A stretch of 64,000 nt of DNA from Chitinophagaceae bacterium (GTDB taxonomy: Bacteria; Bacteroidota; Bacteroidia; Chitinophagales; Chitinophagaceae). The stretch lies in NCBI GenBank assembly GCA_016786885.1, contig JAEUVO010000076.1, positions 55,764 to 119,763 on the forward strand, given 5' to 3'. Position numbers and translations under genes: made by a program. Position 1 is the stretch's first letter; each line of letters opens with the position of its first letter. The notes beneath the pieces were generated by a model. It had not been told where the DNA came from. It made no database searches and saw only the letters and a program-made list of their open reading frames with translations. This document shows positions 27,583-36,293 of the stretch, in pieces.

Positions 27583-28260
27583 TCATATACTTTTCTTTTC
27601 AGTAATCATGCATAGTGATTGTGAACGGACTTCGTTGCCTTCAGGTTCTATCGCCGGCTCACTCACCAGCACCCCTTTTTTGTACAACAGGTTATGCTGA
27701 TGTGCCAATAATTTCCAGTCTTCTTCTGTATAGCTTCTAAAGCCATATTTTGTAAAAGGCATTTTTTCTATGCTTTCCCTGGTGCGGATAGTAGTATATA
27801 GCTTTCCTCCCGGTTTTAACACCCGGCATATTTCCTGCAGGTGCTTGCCCGTTTCATCCCAGAAATAAGCTACATTAATACAGAAAACAATATCAAAGCT
27901 GTTATCAGCAAAAGGCAGCTGATCACTTTGCCCTTTTACAATAGATAACTTGCCGGCAGCGATACTGGTTTCATTATTTTCAATGGCTGCCTTTACCATC
28001 AGGTCAGAAAAATCAATACCGGTTATTTGCAATTGCTGAGCCCTGTTGAATAATTTATCAAAAAACTTCCCGTTGCCGAATCCAATTTCAAGTATTGAAT
28101 GACCGTTCTGAATTTCCATCTGGTCGAGGGTGAAGTAATACAGGAACTCGTTTGCTTCATTCATTTTGGAAGCTACTTTATGTCCCAGCGCCCCCTTAGG
28201 GCGGCGAAGCTGCCGGGCCAGCGTTTTCCAGCGGAGTTGTTCAAAGAATTTTTTAAACAT
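27583..28260 (-). CDS. class I SAM-dependent methyltransferase
   Basis: A 225-residue methyltransferase from ATG 28260; an in-frame TTG at 28293 would overlap the upstream gene. SAM motif I is ILEIGFGNGKFFDKL, the acidic motif II loop is TGIDFSDLMV, motif III is IVFCINVAYFWDETG and the family post-motif is VLKPGGKLYTTI. This is the Methyltransf_11/UbiE-like group, whose substrates are usually small molecules or lipids. The N-terminal basic helix (MFKKFFEQLRWKTLARQLRRPKG) is typical of this group. It is the last gene of a four-gene minus-strand cluster starting with the rhodanese-thioredoxin lipoprotein. Substrate unknown. Confidence 0.82.
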   Translation of the reverse strand: MFKKFFEQLRWKTLARQLRRPKGALGHKVASKMNEANEFLYYFTLDQMEIQNGHSILEIGFGNGKFFDKLFNRAQQLQITGIDFSDLMVKAAIENNETSIAAGKLSIVKGQSDQLPFADNSFDIVFCINVAYFWDETGKHLQEICRVLKPGGKLYTTIRTRESIEKMPFTKYGFRSYTEEDWKLLAHQHNLLYKKGVLVSEPAIEPEGNEVRSQSLCMITEKKSI

Positions 28261-28283
28261 GAAGATTGTTTTATTCAATGGGG

Positions 28284-29306
28284 TTATTTCCAAACAACCC
28301 TGCCTATTTTACCATTGGAACCTGCAAAGAAAACTTCTTTTCCTTCTTTGGATTTACGGCAAACATGAAAGCCTTCTTTACTGATCCAGTTCCAGTTCTT
28401 CCCTCCATCGTTTGAATAATCAACACCATTGATACCACAAGTAAAGATTCTTTTGCGTGACAGGTATTCAACGCAGCTCCTGTAACCATGAGGTGCTGTG
28501 ACAGGAGTATGCCAAAGTTTCCCCCTGTTTTTAGTATAATAACAATTATTTTTTGTGGAAGTATCGGCATTAAAATCGCCACCCACTACTGTCATTATTT
28601 TGCCACCTCTTAGTTTATAAGTGTCCCAAATAGCTACAGAATTCGCACCGGTTGTTTCTTTACCCTGTATAATGGGTAATGTCAGAGGGGGCCTCTTCGA
28701 AAATAGTCTCGACCGTAATCCACCACTTACAAATACAGCCTCATCTCTGTCGAGCACCCGCACATTAGTACCACTGGCAGCAAAACAGGCTTCACCGCTA
28801 TCCGCAACAGGTCTTTTGTCAAAAGGAATTTCCTGCCAGCTGATGCCACCATCAAAAGTTCTTGCTATAAAGAATTTCCCATCTATAGGATCGCCAACAA
28901 CAATTCCTGCCTGCTCATTCCAGAATTCCATTGCATCCAGGAACATTCCCTTTGTCTTATTCTCGTAAACAATCTTCCAGGATTCTCCACCATTAGTAGT
29001 TTTAAGTATATATGCAGGGGCATCCACACTCATAATAATCGCAGTGTTAGCATCAAAAGCTTCAATATCACGAAAATCATTTTTTTCAAACCCATTTACC
29101 ACCATCCATTTCCAATGCAGACCGCCGTCGGTTGATTTTCCAATGGTGCCATTACTGCCGCTTACCCATACCACATTATCACTCACCACACTTAATCCGC
29201 GGATACTTGTTTTTGTTCCGCTGGTAAGTACTTCCACCTTTGGTGATTGGGCTGCTAACCATCCGCTAAAGAAAAAAATAGATACTGTTGAAAGAAAATT
29301 ACGCAT
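28284..29306 (-). CDS. exported YCF48/BNR-like beta-propeller protein
   Basis: A 340-residue exported protein with a signal peptide (LSTVSIFFFSGWLAAQ). It contains repeated Asp-box-like segments, e.g. GKSTDGGLHWKWM, LKTTNGGESWKIV, RTFDGGISWQEI, YTKNRGKLWHT and YSNDGGKNWNW, each of the S-x-D-x-G-x-x-W type. Such proteins resemble the photosystem assembly factor YCF48 and bacterial glycosyl hydrolase-like propellers, although most have no known enzyme activity. The start overlaps the metallophosphoesterase gene by 8 bases, so the two are translationally linked. An enzymatic role is not supported by visible catalytic residues. Confidence 0.8.
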   Translation of the reverse strand: MRNFLSTVSIFFFSGWLAAQSPKVEVLTSGTKTSIRGLSVVSDNVVWVSGSNGTIGKSTDGGLHWKWMVVNGFEKNDFRDIEAFDANTAIIMSVDAPAYILKTTNGGESWKIVYENKTKGMFLDAMEFWNEQAGIVVGDPIDGKFFIARTFDGGISWQEIPFDKRPVADSGEACFAASGTNVRVLDRDEAVFVSGGLRSRLFSKRPPLTLPIIQGKETTGANSVAIWDTYKLRGGKIMTVVGGDFNADTSTKNNCYYTKNRGKLWHTPVTAPHGYRSCVEYLSRKRIFTCGINGVDYSNDGGKNWNWISKEGFHVCRKSKEGKEVFFAGSNGKIGRVVWK

Positions 29307-30240
29307 TACTAACCGGATTATAATTTACCATTCTTCTTTTTGATGTGCCATCATTATACAAATCAATAATGGCATAAGCTGGTGCAAACTCCTGGAAAGA
29401 ACCTTTCCACCAATTCCCAGACACAGCACCGTTGCAATAGTATCTTACACCGAGGTAATCAATTTCATCCTGCAGATGAATATGCCCGCTGATACAAACC
29501 TTTACAGCAGGATATTTCATAAATATCTTTTTCAGGAGTATAAAATCAGTATGCATCAGGTTTCGCTGGATCTTCAGATCGCCGTTGGATTCTGTTTTAT
29601 CAAAAAACAAACCGGCACAAATAGATAATATCGGGATATGTGATACAATGCAAATGAATTTACCTGCTGGCACTGAAGCTAATTCCTGCTGCAGCCATTC
29701 CAACTGGGCCTCATCAATTTTTGCGATGTACCCGCCAGCAGGATTTAATTGTGTACTGTCAAGCACTATAAAATGCCAGTTGCCTTTTGTAAAACTGTAA
29801 AACCTGTTCTTCATGGCCAGTGTTTCTACCGCCCACACTTTTCCATACAGCCTGTCAGTATCTGGTTTATTCTCTTTGATAAACCATCCCCATACATCAT
29901 GATTGCCTATACAATGATAAACAGGCAAACTGTTTTCTTTCTGCAAAATGCCTTTAAATAAATTCCACTGTATCTCTGTACTTTGCTTATCAGCGCCAAG
30001 TGCATCCATGATGGCGTCGCCACCATTAATGATAAAATCGATTTCTTTCTTATCCTGCTGAACATGATGTAACGCTTTGGCCATTCCAGTTTCCGGAATA
30101 ATGCCGGGTTTTACATGTATATCTGATAAATGGGCAAAACGGATAAAAGTTCTTTTGTTCTCTGCTGCTGTTGAGAAGGAAGGCAGGAGAGTGCTTCCGA
30201 GTACAGCAGCTGAGGCCTGCAGGAATTTTTTTCTTTTCAT
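29299..30240 (-). CDS. exported metallophosphoesterase
   Basis: A 313-residue calcineurin-like phosphoesterase with an N-terminal signal that may use Tat (KRKKFLQASAAVLGSTLLPSF). Metal ligands are visible in order: DIH in HLSDIHVKPG, GD in INGGDAIMD, GNHD in CIGNHDVW, SHIP, and GHIH in SGHIHLQ. Substrate could be a phosphodiester, nucleotide or phospholipid. Family members of this size in Bacteroidota are diverse. It starts 14 bases downstream of the rhodanese-thioredoxin gene stop and overlaps the next gene by 8 bases, so it belongs to that operon. Confidence 0.87.
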   Translation of the reverse strand: MKRKKFLQASAAVLGSTLLPSFSTAAENKRTFIRFAHLSDIHVKPGIIPETGMAKALHHVQQDKKEIDFIINGGDAIMDALGADKQSTEIQWNLFKGILQKENSLPVYHCIGNHDVWGWFIKENKPDTDRLYGKVWAVETLAMKNRFYSFTKGNWHFIVLDSTQLNPAGGYIAKIDEAQLEWLQQELASVPAGKFICIVSHIPILSICAGLFFDKTESNGDLKIQRNLMHTDFILLKKIFMKYPAVKVCISGHIHLQDEIDYLGVRYYCNGAVSGNWWKGSFQEFAPAYAIIDLYNDGTSKRRMVNYNPVSNA

Positions 30241-30254
30241 TTTTTTTGAAAAAT

Positions 30255-30947
30255 TTATTTCAACCGGGCAATCAATTCTTCTTTACTTACAATTCCCTGT
30301 TTGCGCCAGGTTTCTTTTCCATTCTTATAAATGATGAAAACCGGTATGGATTCAATATTCATTGCACTCATCAGGTTACTGTGTATTCCTGCATCTATTT
30401 TCAGGAAATAAAAATCCAGCGATTTGTCTGCCTTTAGCTCCGTCAATACAGGCTCCATTTTTACACAGGGCGGGCACCAGGAAGCGCCAAAGTCAACCAG
30501 AACTGTTTTATCGGGAGGAATACTTGCCAGGTACTCCTCTGTGGTCATTTGCTTTTCACTGTTGTTACCTTCTACGGGTTTACCAGATCTTTTCCATGCA
30601 TTGATGCCCCCGTTCAGTTCTATTACATTTTTAAATCCATTGCTTCGCATCCAGTCAGCAGCATAGGTGCTGCGGCTGCCTACCAGGCAATAGATATATA
30701 CCGGCTTGTCTTTATCTACATATTTGAGCCGCTCACTGAACTGCTCTTTATTTGTCCAGTCTGCCTGCAGGGCATTTTTGATATGACCAGACTTAAACTC
30801 ATTGGCTGTTCTTACATCCAGGACCTGGATACCTTGTTCTGTAAGTCCTTTTTCGAATTCATCGGCATTCAGCCGGGTTTCATTTCCGGGCTGTGACTGG
30901 CAGGAAATAACAGTAAATAATAAAAGGTACAGTAATACGTTTTTCAT
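30255..30947 (-). CDS. rhodanese - thioredoxin fusion lipoprotein
   Basis: A 230-residue lipoprotein from ATG 30947; an in-frame TTG directly before it is less likely. The lipobox is FTVISC (Cys16). Residues about 25-122 form a rhodanese domain with catalytic Cys87 (YCLVGSRSTYAADW). Residues about 130-230 form a thioredoxin domain with the WCPPC active site (Cys158, Cys161) and a cis-Pro near ESIPVFIIY. A fused sulfurtransferase and dithiol reductase at the membrane surface could handle persulfides or keep periplasmic thiols reduced. It is first in a four-gene minus-strand cluster. Domain assignments are clear; the joint function is inferred. Confidence 0.88.
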   Translation of the reverse strand: MKNVLLYLLLFTVISCQSQPGNETRLNADEFEKGLTEQGIQVLDVRTANEFKSGHIKNALQADWTNKEQFSERLKYVDKDKPVYIYCLVGSRSTYAADWMRSNGFKNVIELNGGINAWKRSGKPVEGNNSEKQMTTEEYLASIPPDKTVLVDFGASWCPPCVKMEPVLTELKADKSLDFYFLKIDAGIHSNLMSAMNIESIPVFIIYKNGKETWRKQGIVSKEELIARLK

Positions 30948-30963
30948 CAAACTCTGATTTTTT

Positions 30964-30971
30964 CAAAAGTA
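30964..30971 (-). promoter_or_regulatory. possible -7 element (TACTTTTG on the minus strand)
   Basis: TACTTTTG fits TAnnTTTG and is 16 bases before the ATG of the rhodanese-thioredoxin gene. A TTG lies 15 bases further upstream. Confidence 0.4.
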
Positions 30972-31080
30972 GCATAATATTTGAGCCAAATTGGCCACAG
31001 TAAAATCGCTATTTACTGCTGATGTTCAGGCCGGAAAGCAAAATAGTCTTATTTTTAGCGATTAAAAGTATCTCCTGTTT

Positions 31081-32739
31081 ATGAAAAGAAATATTGTTTT
31101 ATTGTTGATCCTTGGACTGGTACTAATTATCGGGTGTCAAAAAGAGGGGAGCTTCGAACTTCCTGATACCCCGGCAGAAGGGAGCCTGCTGAGCGATGCT
31201 ACCGGAGATTGTCTTCCCAAAACAGTAAACGGGACATACCAGGCAGGAGTGCCACTTGTTCCAGCCAATAATACTATTACTGTTAATGTAAACGTGGTAC
31301 AAACAGGTAACTACCTGATCACAACAGACACGGTAAATGGTTTTTATTTCAGCGCCTCCGGCATTTTTACTACAGCCGGCAGTAATACCGTTACGCTGAG
31401 AGGAAACGGAACTCCCTTTGCAAACGGGGTTAATAATTTCGTAGTAAGTTTTGACAGTACTTTTTGTGATATACAGGTGACGGTAAGTTCACCCGGTGCC
31501 GGTACGCTGGCTGGTGCTCCCAATGCCTGCGCACCCATTACTGTAAACGGAAGCTATAGTCCTGGGGTGGCATTAACAACAACTAATACGGCTGTTGTCC
31601 AGGTAAATGTAACAACTGCAGGTGCTCTTAGTATTACAACCGATACAGTTGCGGGTATATGGTTTACCTACTCAAATATTTTGGCTGTTGGAAACGGGCA
31701 AAACGTTACACTGCAGGCACAGGGAAATATACCTGCGGCTACAACTACCGGCCCCAAAACCTATACAGTTAAGCTTGGAACAAGCCAGTGCACTTTTGTA
31801 GTGAATATAGCCGGCCCTGCTGCTGGAACAGTGGATTGCAGCGGAGTTACTTTTGCGGGCACTTTTACGGCAGGTCAAGCTATGACGGCAGCCAATAATG
31901 CCCAGATATCTGTTACTGTTACTACTCCCGGTGCTTATAGTATTACAACCGATACCGTGAACGGCGTCTGGTTTAATGCCAGTGGTAATTTTGCTACGGC
32001 CACGACGACACCTGTGACGCTTATTGCCAATGGAACACCTGTTAACTCGGGACCATTTACGTTTACTGTAAAGTGGGGTACCAGTACCTGCACATTTGTT
32101 TGCAATTTCAGCCCGGCACCATCGACTGATTATTTCCCGAGGACGACCAATAGCAACTGGAGTTATGAAATAGACGATGATCCGGATGATTCTTTATACA
32201 GAACAGCTATTGCACCAACTCATAGTGCCGGAGGTAATATTTACAATATACTAATGGATAATGATGGAACAGGTCTTGATTCATCTGGTTATTACCGCAG
32301 AAATACCGCCACCGGGGAATATTTTGAATGGCTTGATGCAGGTTCATTTATCGGTTACGACGATCCGCTATGGGCATCTTATATTTTCCTGAAAGATAAT
32401 GTCGCAGTAGGTACATCATGGTTGTCACAAGCATTTAATGGAATTGTAACTATACCGCCAGCTACACCTTTTAGCATCAGGTTCAAGTATTCAATCCTGC
32501 AAAAAGATGTCCCCGTTTCATTTACTACATCTACTGGCCTTATGAGTTTTACAAACGTTATTGTAGTGGAAGAAAAATATGAACTATTTAATGGGACTAG
32601 TTGGGATGACATGACACCAACAATAGGATCAGGAAAATCTTATTATGCAAGGGGTGTCGGCTTGATCAAGTATGAAGTTCTTGATCCTACTGGTGCTGTT
32701 GATGCTCAACAAGAGCTGCGCCGCTACCAGGTATTTTAA
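31081..32739 (+). CDS. repeat-bearing lipoprotein, 552 aa
   Basis: Lipobox LIIGC (Cys19). Three copies of a roughly 90-residue beta-rich repeat lie at residues 44-138, 150-243 and 253-343. Each has TVNG/TF-AG-Y openings, the (S/L)ITTDTVxG(F/I/V)(Y/W)F core and an end with paired cysteines (C..CDI, C..CTF, C..CTF). The remaining ~200 residues (YFPRTTNSNWSYEIDDDPDDS ...) form a distinct C-terminal domain. I recognise no named family, though similar repeats occur in Bacteroidota surface lipoproteins. It could be an adhesin or a carbohydrate-binding display protein. The gene stands alone with a shared terminator. Confidence 0.82.
   Translation: MKRNIVLLLILGLVLIIGCQKEGSFELPDTPAEGSLLSDATGDCLPKTVNGTYQAGVPLVPANNTITVNVNVVQTGNYLITTDTVNGFYFSASGIFTTAGSNTVTLRGNGTPFANGVNNFVVSFDSTFCDIQVTVSSPGAGTLAGAPNACAPITVNGSYSPGVALTTTNTAVVQVNVTTAGALSITTDTVAGIWFTYSNILAVGNGQNVTLQAQGNIPAATTTGPKTYTVKLGTSQCTFVVNIAGPAAGTVDCSGVTFAGTFTAGQAMTAANNAQISVTVTTPGAYSITTDTVNGVWFNASGNFATATTTPVTLIANGTPVNSGPFTFTVKWGTSTCTFVCNFSPAPSTDYFPRTTNSNWSYEIDDDPDDSLYRTAIAPTHSAGGNIYNILMDNDGTGLDSSGYYRRNTATGEYFEWLDAGSFIGYDDPLWASYIFLKDNVAVGTSWLSQAFNGIVTIPPATPFSIRFKYSILQKDVPVSFTTSTGLMSFTNVIVVEEKYELFNGTSWDDMTPTIGSGKSYYARGVGLIKYEVLDPTGAVDAQQELRRYQVF
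31210..32109 (+). repeat. three ~90-codon tandem repeats within the lipoprotein
   Basis: Repeat units at about 31210-31494, 31528-31809 and 31837-32109 share the SITTDTV-G-WF core. They differ enough in sequence to indicate old duplication with divergence. Confidence 0.75.
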
Positions 32740-32757
32740 ACTACCGAGAATTGTATT

Positions 32758-32787
32758 AAAAAGGCTGTCATAATTGACAGCCTTTTT
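32758..32787. terminator. bidirectional terminator
   Basis: Perfect 13-bp stem AAAAAGGCTGTCA / TGACAGCCTTTTT with a 4-base loop, between convergent genes. Confidence 0.9.
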
Positions 32788-32793
32788 ACATTA

Positions 32794-34275
32794 TCAGAAT
32801 CCTTTTTTCTTTCCCGATTCCAGCGCCGGCAGCTTAAAATCGTCAAGGGCACTTTTTTGTGTGATCATTTTTTCAATGTCTTCTATTTTCCGAGGAGCAA
32901 AACGGGAAAGGAGTTCATAGCCCGTTTCTGTTATCAGCAGATCATCCTCGATCCGTACTGCAATACCCCACCATTTTTTATCACAATTACTGTTGTTGGG
33001 TATATATATACCTGGTTCAATAGTGATAACCATATCCTTTTTCATGGTCTCCATTGATCCGCGGTCATGCACATCCAAACCAATATGGTGGCCTAATCCA
33101 TGAGGAAAGTATTTGCCAACTTCTTTTTTGTCATTTATTATACCAAGATTTACTAAGCCTTCTGCAATGGTCTCCCTTGCGGCATTGCTTGCATCTGCCC
33201 ATTTAGAACCATTCTTTAATGTTTTAAAAGCAGCTTCCTGTGCATCATATACCAATTGATAGATTGCTCTTTCTTCTTCAGAGAATTTGCCGTCCACAGG
33301 AATAGTTCTTGTTACATCAGCGGTATAACCATGGTATTCGGCTCCCACATCCATCAGCAGCATAGAGGTTCCCACTTTTGTTTTTGTGTTTTCCATATAG
33401 TGGAGCACACAACCATTTTCACCGGCCCCTATAATTGATCCGTATCCTACACCTTCAGCCCCATGTTTTTTATGTACAAATTCCTGTAAGCCCTGGATCT
33501 CTAATTCAGACATTCCCGGATGAACGGCTTTCATTACTTCATTATGTCCCTGGCAAGAAATTTCCACCGCTTTTCTTAATAAGGATAATTCTTCCGGTGT
33601 TTTTATACGTCGTAGCTGGCCGGTAAGCTCCATATACAGTCTTGTGTCAAACTTTGAAGAAGGAGAATTCTTTTCAGGCATTCCTGATTTTTGTTTGAAT
33701 TGCTGCATCAGGTCATACAGATCTGCATTGTCGTAACCATTGGGAACATCAACCGGGGTTCTGTCGCAAATGATTTTTTTAAACTTTGAGAAATCAATAT
33801 TGATTTTTTTGAGATCAGCCCCGTTGAATACAGTGCTGAAGCCGAGTTTCTCCCTGGCACCCTCAACACCCAGTCTTTTGCCCGTCCATTGTTCTGCCTG
33901 TGCATTTCTTTTTTGTACAAAAAGAATTTCATTATAACTGTTGCCTGTGGAATCTGTTTGTGTTTCCTTAAAGATCAGTAATAAAGAATGCGGTTCTTTA
34001 TACCCGCTGAAATAATACATATCCGGGTTAGCATGATACAGGTATTCCACATCGTTGGAGAAGGTACGGGTAGGATAGGCAAATATGACCACTACTGAAC
34101 TATCTGGCATACTACTACGAAGTGCATCCCTCCTGCCCGCATGAAAAGATGAAGACAGATAATCCTTGGGAAGAAAATCATCGGCTGCGGCAGGAGATGG
34201 CTGTGCTAACGAGTACAGCGATAAAGTCAAGGCTTGCGTAAGTAACAGGCCTTTGCTGATCATTTTTATACACAT
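32794..34275 (-). CDS. exported Xaa-Pro aminopeptidase (M24B family)
   Basis: A 493-residue metallopeptidase that removes N-terminal residues before proline. A second ATG at 34263 gives the neater signal peptide MISKGLLLTQALTLSLYSLAQ. The N-terminal AMP_N-like domain covers about 35-190 (GRRDALRSSMPDSSVVVIF). The pita-bread domain holds dimetal ligands: D in LMDVGAEYHG, D in TADVTRTI, H in HGLGHHIGLD, E in TIEPGIYIP and E in VRIEDDLLIT. The exported form suggests periplasmic peptide scavenging. It stands alone with the shared terminator downstream. Confidence 0.93.
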   Translation of the reverse strand: MCIKMISKGLLLTQALTLSLYSLAQPSPAAADDFLPKDYLSSSFHAGRRDALRSSMPDSSVVVIFAYPTRTFSNDVEYLYHANPDMYYFSGYKEPHSLLLIFKETQTDSTGNSYNEILFVQKRNAQAEQWTGKRLGVEGAREKLGFSTVFNGADLKKINIDFSKFKKIICDRTPVDVPNGYDNADLYDLMQQFKQKSGMPEKNSPSSKFDTRLYMELTGQLRRIKTPEELSLLRKAVEISCQGHNEVMKAVHPGMSELEIQGLQEFVHKKHGAEGVGYGSIIGAGENGCVLHYMENTKTKVGTSMLLMDVGAEYHGYTADVTRTIPVDGKFSEEERAIYQLVYDAQEAAFKTLKNGSKWADASNAARETIAEGLVNLGIINDKKEVGKYFPHGLGHHIGLDVHDRGSMETMKKDMVITIEPGIYIPNNSNCDKKWWGIAVRIEDDLLITETGYELLSRFAPRKIEDIEKMITQKSALDDFKLPALESGKKKGF

Positions 34276-34317
34276 AAAAAGGTGATTGAGAAACTAAAAT
34301 ACCTTTTTTCAATCACC
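34276..34317 (-). terminator. terminator of the 89-aa gene
   Basis: On the minus strand the stem GGTGATTGA...TCAATCACC (9 bp, loop about 19 bases) is followed by TTTTTATG. It overlaps the leader of the aminopeptidase gene. Confidence 0.6.
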
Positions 34318-34342
34318 ATCAACAGTAAATTATATAAACGGG

Positions 34343-34612
34343 CTATTCATCATCGCCTTCTTCAAAGAAAGCATCCTCGTTACTTTGATAATGTTCTTCC
34401 CATGCTTTCACTGCCTCATCACTCAGGCATTCAATTATATCAAAAAGATTGTCCTTTTTAAGCTTCCAGGCTGTCTCCATAGGTTCGTCAAACCGCTGAA
34501 CAAAGACACAATGATCTGTTATCAAAGCCACTTTTATCAGGGTCACAGGAGAATCCTCCTTTTCTTTTACCAGGTAGTAGCACCCGGTTTCCAACAGGTC
34601 ATACGAATACAT
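34343..34612 (-). CDS. acidic hypothetical protein, 89 aa
   Basis: An unrecognised soluble protein. The first 50 residues look beta-rich (YDLLETGCYYLVKEKEDSPVTL), and the end is very acidic (QSNEDAFFEEGDDE). There is no signal or membrane segment. It has its own hairpin terminator 26 bases downstream. Small acidic Bacteroidota proteins of this type are widespread but uncharacterised. A longer plus-strand frame over the same bases lacks these features and is judged a shadow. Confidence 0.72.
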   Translation of the reverse strand: MYSYDLLETGCYYLVKEKEDSPVTLIKVALITDHCVFVQRFDEPMETAWKLKKDNLFDIIECLSDEAVKAWEEHYQSNEDAFFEEGDDE

Positions 34613-34839
34613 AGCGCATCAATTTTAAATTTCTACAATCACTTTATCGTTAAACTAATCTGCATTTATCGGATACTTAATGCAGCTGAAATGGAAGGAA
34701 TTTGTTGGGTAAGAAGCAGAATAAAATTAAGGAATCAGGAGGTTTTTGAACCATTAATTTACTGTTCTTTTTATATTAGGCAACTATTTATTTAGTATAA
34801 CTAATTGATTATTATTAACTAAGTCAGAATATTGCTAAT

Positions 34840-35928
34840 TTAACTTTGCTTATTCTTAGGAGAGGTAATGCAGGAAATACTACCCGGGTATTCCCATGTT
34901 TTTCTTCTTTCGTCCTTGCTTACACTGATCTGGGCCTCACTGTCGTCAAAAGATTTTTCAACAATTTTCCGGTTGAAGTCTGCTGTAAAATCGCTCAACA
35001 ATCCATCAACACTACCGCTCACATGCTGATTAATATCCCATGTTTTTGAAGGAAGAGAGCAGTCAAAATTCAATGTTGTAAACGAAATATTCTTTATTTC
35101 CGGGTAGCCATAAGTCTTGAAATGGATCTTCTTGTTACTGATGTCGTATACAATACTCCATTTGGTATGTGCTCCCTGGGCCACTTTATCCAAAATACTG
35201 AATGAATAATCAACTGCCGGAACTGTTATATTGGATTGCTGAAATTCCTTTACCATATAGCATGCTTTAGCAAAACGTTCGACGGAATTATCTGTGAACG
35301 TAAGATAATCGGCCGAAGGAGCTGATACTGCAACTTTAGCCAGGCTCAACCCTGAGGCGTAACTATGATTTGTCAGAACCGGGAATGGAAGGTCGTTTCC
35401 TTTGTGTACAACCATTTTTCCTTTTAAAAACTCAATAGTGGCCACATTACCTTTTGCATCCGCTACCAGGTAGTGCAGGGGAGCGGTCCCTTTTGAAGCA
35501 ATACGAAGTTTTTTATCCGTTGCAACCAGTTCATCTACGGTGCTGCAATTATCAAGCTGGTATTGTATCCATTGAAGTACCTCTATAGCCGGCCTGCTGT
35601 CTGGTGCCGGATACTGCGTATCATCCAGCCACATTAATTCTACTACCAGCCCCTTCTCGTTCACTCCACCTGTTGGAAACTCTTTACCATACTGATTGAA
35701 GGTGATACTTCCGTATTGTGATACCCAACTGATGGTTTCTCCATCATTCGTATTCATCGATACTTTAGCAAGCCCTTTCTGGTTGGTGCAGATCATTCCG
35801 TTCCCCGTTATCCAGTCATAATTTCTGCCAAAAAGCATTTGCCCGTTTTTATTAATAAAGAAAGTGGTACAGGGCAGTACAGGCAGACACAGAATGATTA
35901 TTAAGAGCAGCAGAATTATCTTTCTCAT
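34840..35928 (-). CDS. exported Ntn hydrolase, choloylglycine/penicillin V acylase family
   Basis: A 362-residue linear-amide C-N hydrolase. The hydrophobic N-terminus (KIILLLLIIILCLPVLP) ends directly before Cys20 in CTTFFIN, which in this family becomes the N-terminal nucleophile of the mature enzyme. The conserved GRNYDW (about 34-39) and the QYGSITFNQYGKEFPTGGVNEKG region support the fold. The NHSYASG segment near 185 aligns with the Asn of the oxyanion region. Substrates in the family include conjugated bile acids, penicillin V and acyl-homoserine lactones. Which applies here is unknown; a lactone or lipoamino-acid acylase is plausible in a free-living organism. Confidence 0.87.
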   Translation of the reverse strand: MRKIILLLLIIILCLPVLPCTTFFINKNGQMLFGRNYDWITGNGMICTNQKGLAKVSMNTNDGETISWVSQYGSITFNQYGKEFPTGGVNEKGLVVELMWLDDTQYPAPDSRPAIEVLQWIQYQLDNCSTVDELVATDKKLRIASKGTAPLHYLVADAKGNVATIEFLKGKMVVHKGNDLPFPVLTNHSYASGLSLAKVAVSAPSADYLTFTDNSVERFAKACYMVKEFQQSNITVPAVDYSFSILDKVAQGAHTKWSIVYDISNKKIHFKTYGYPEIKNISFTTLNFDCSLPSKTWDINQHVSGSVDGLLSDFTADFNRKIVEKSFDDSEAQISVSKDERRKTWEYPGSISCITSPKNKQS

Positions 35929-35990
35929 TTACTGAAATTACTTCTATCTCATACAATAATCAATCAAAATGGTACAAGCGGCAGAGAATA

Positions 35991-36034
35991 AAAATGCCTC
36001 CTGCTATTTGTGTTACACACTGCAGGAGGCATTT
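35991..36034 (-). terminator. terminator of the 47-aa exported peptide gene
   Basis: Perfect 13-bp stem AAATGCCTCCTGC / GCAGGAGGCATTT. On the minus strand it ends in TTTTTATT, 14 bases after the stop. Confidence 0.85.
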
Positions 36035-36047
36035 CTTCTGTAAAAGC

Positions 36048-36191
36048 TTAACTGAACATACACTTATGTTTACATTCCTTTTTCTCCATCTTCTTTTCAG
36101 TATCAGCTTTTTTCCTGTTGTTATTAAAGCTGGCAAATGCAACCACTGTAAGACCAGCTACCAGAACAACAGCTACCAGTAATTTTTTCAT
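36048..36191 (-). CDS. small exported Lys/Cys-rich protein, 47 aa
   Basis: ATG at 36191 to TAA at 36048. Residues 1-20 (MKKLLVAVVLVAGLTVVAFA) are a clear signal peptide or single membrane helix. The remaining 27 residues are strongly basic (NNNRKKADTEKKMEKK) and end in ECKHKCMFS, where two Cys and a His could bind a metal ion or form a disulfide. The strong terminator 14 bases downstream supports a real transcript. I recognise no named family; short proteins of this pattern exist in related genomes but lack a known role. Confidence 0.75.
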   Translation of the reverse strand: MKKLLVAVVLVAGLTVVAFASFNNNRKKADTEKKMEKKECKHKCMFS

Positions 36192-36293
36192 GACTGATTA
36201 TTTAGATATAAAAGTTACGATGTTTTCCGGATTGCCAGTATATTGTTATGATGAATGGTCAAAATTTATTTTGAAAGTAACAAGGCCCGGTGT

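Noticed and set aside
34385..34795. 136-codon plus frame
   Set aside because: Antisense to the acidic 89-residue gene, which has its own terminator.
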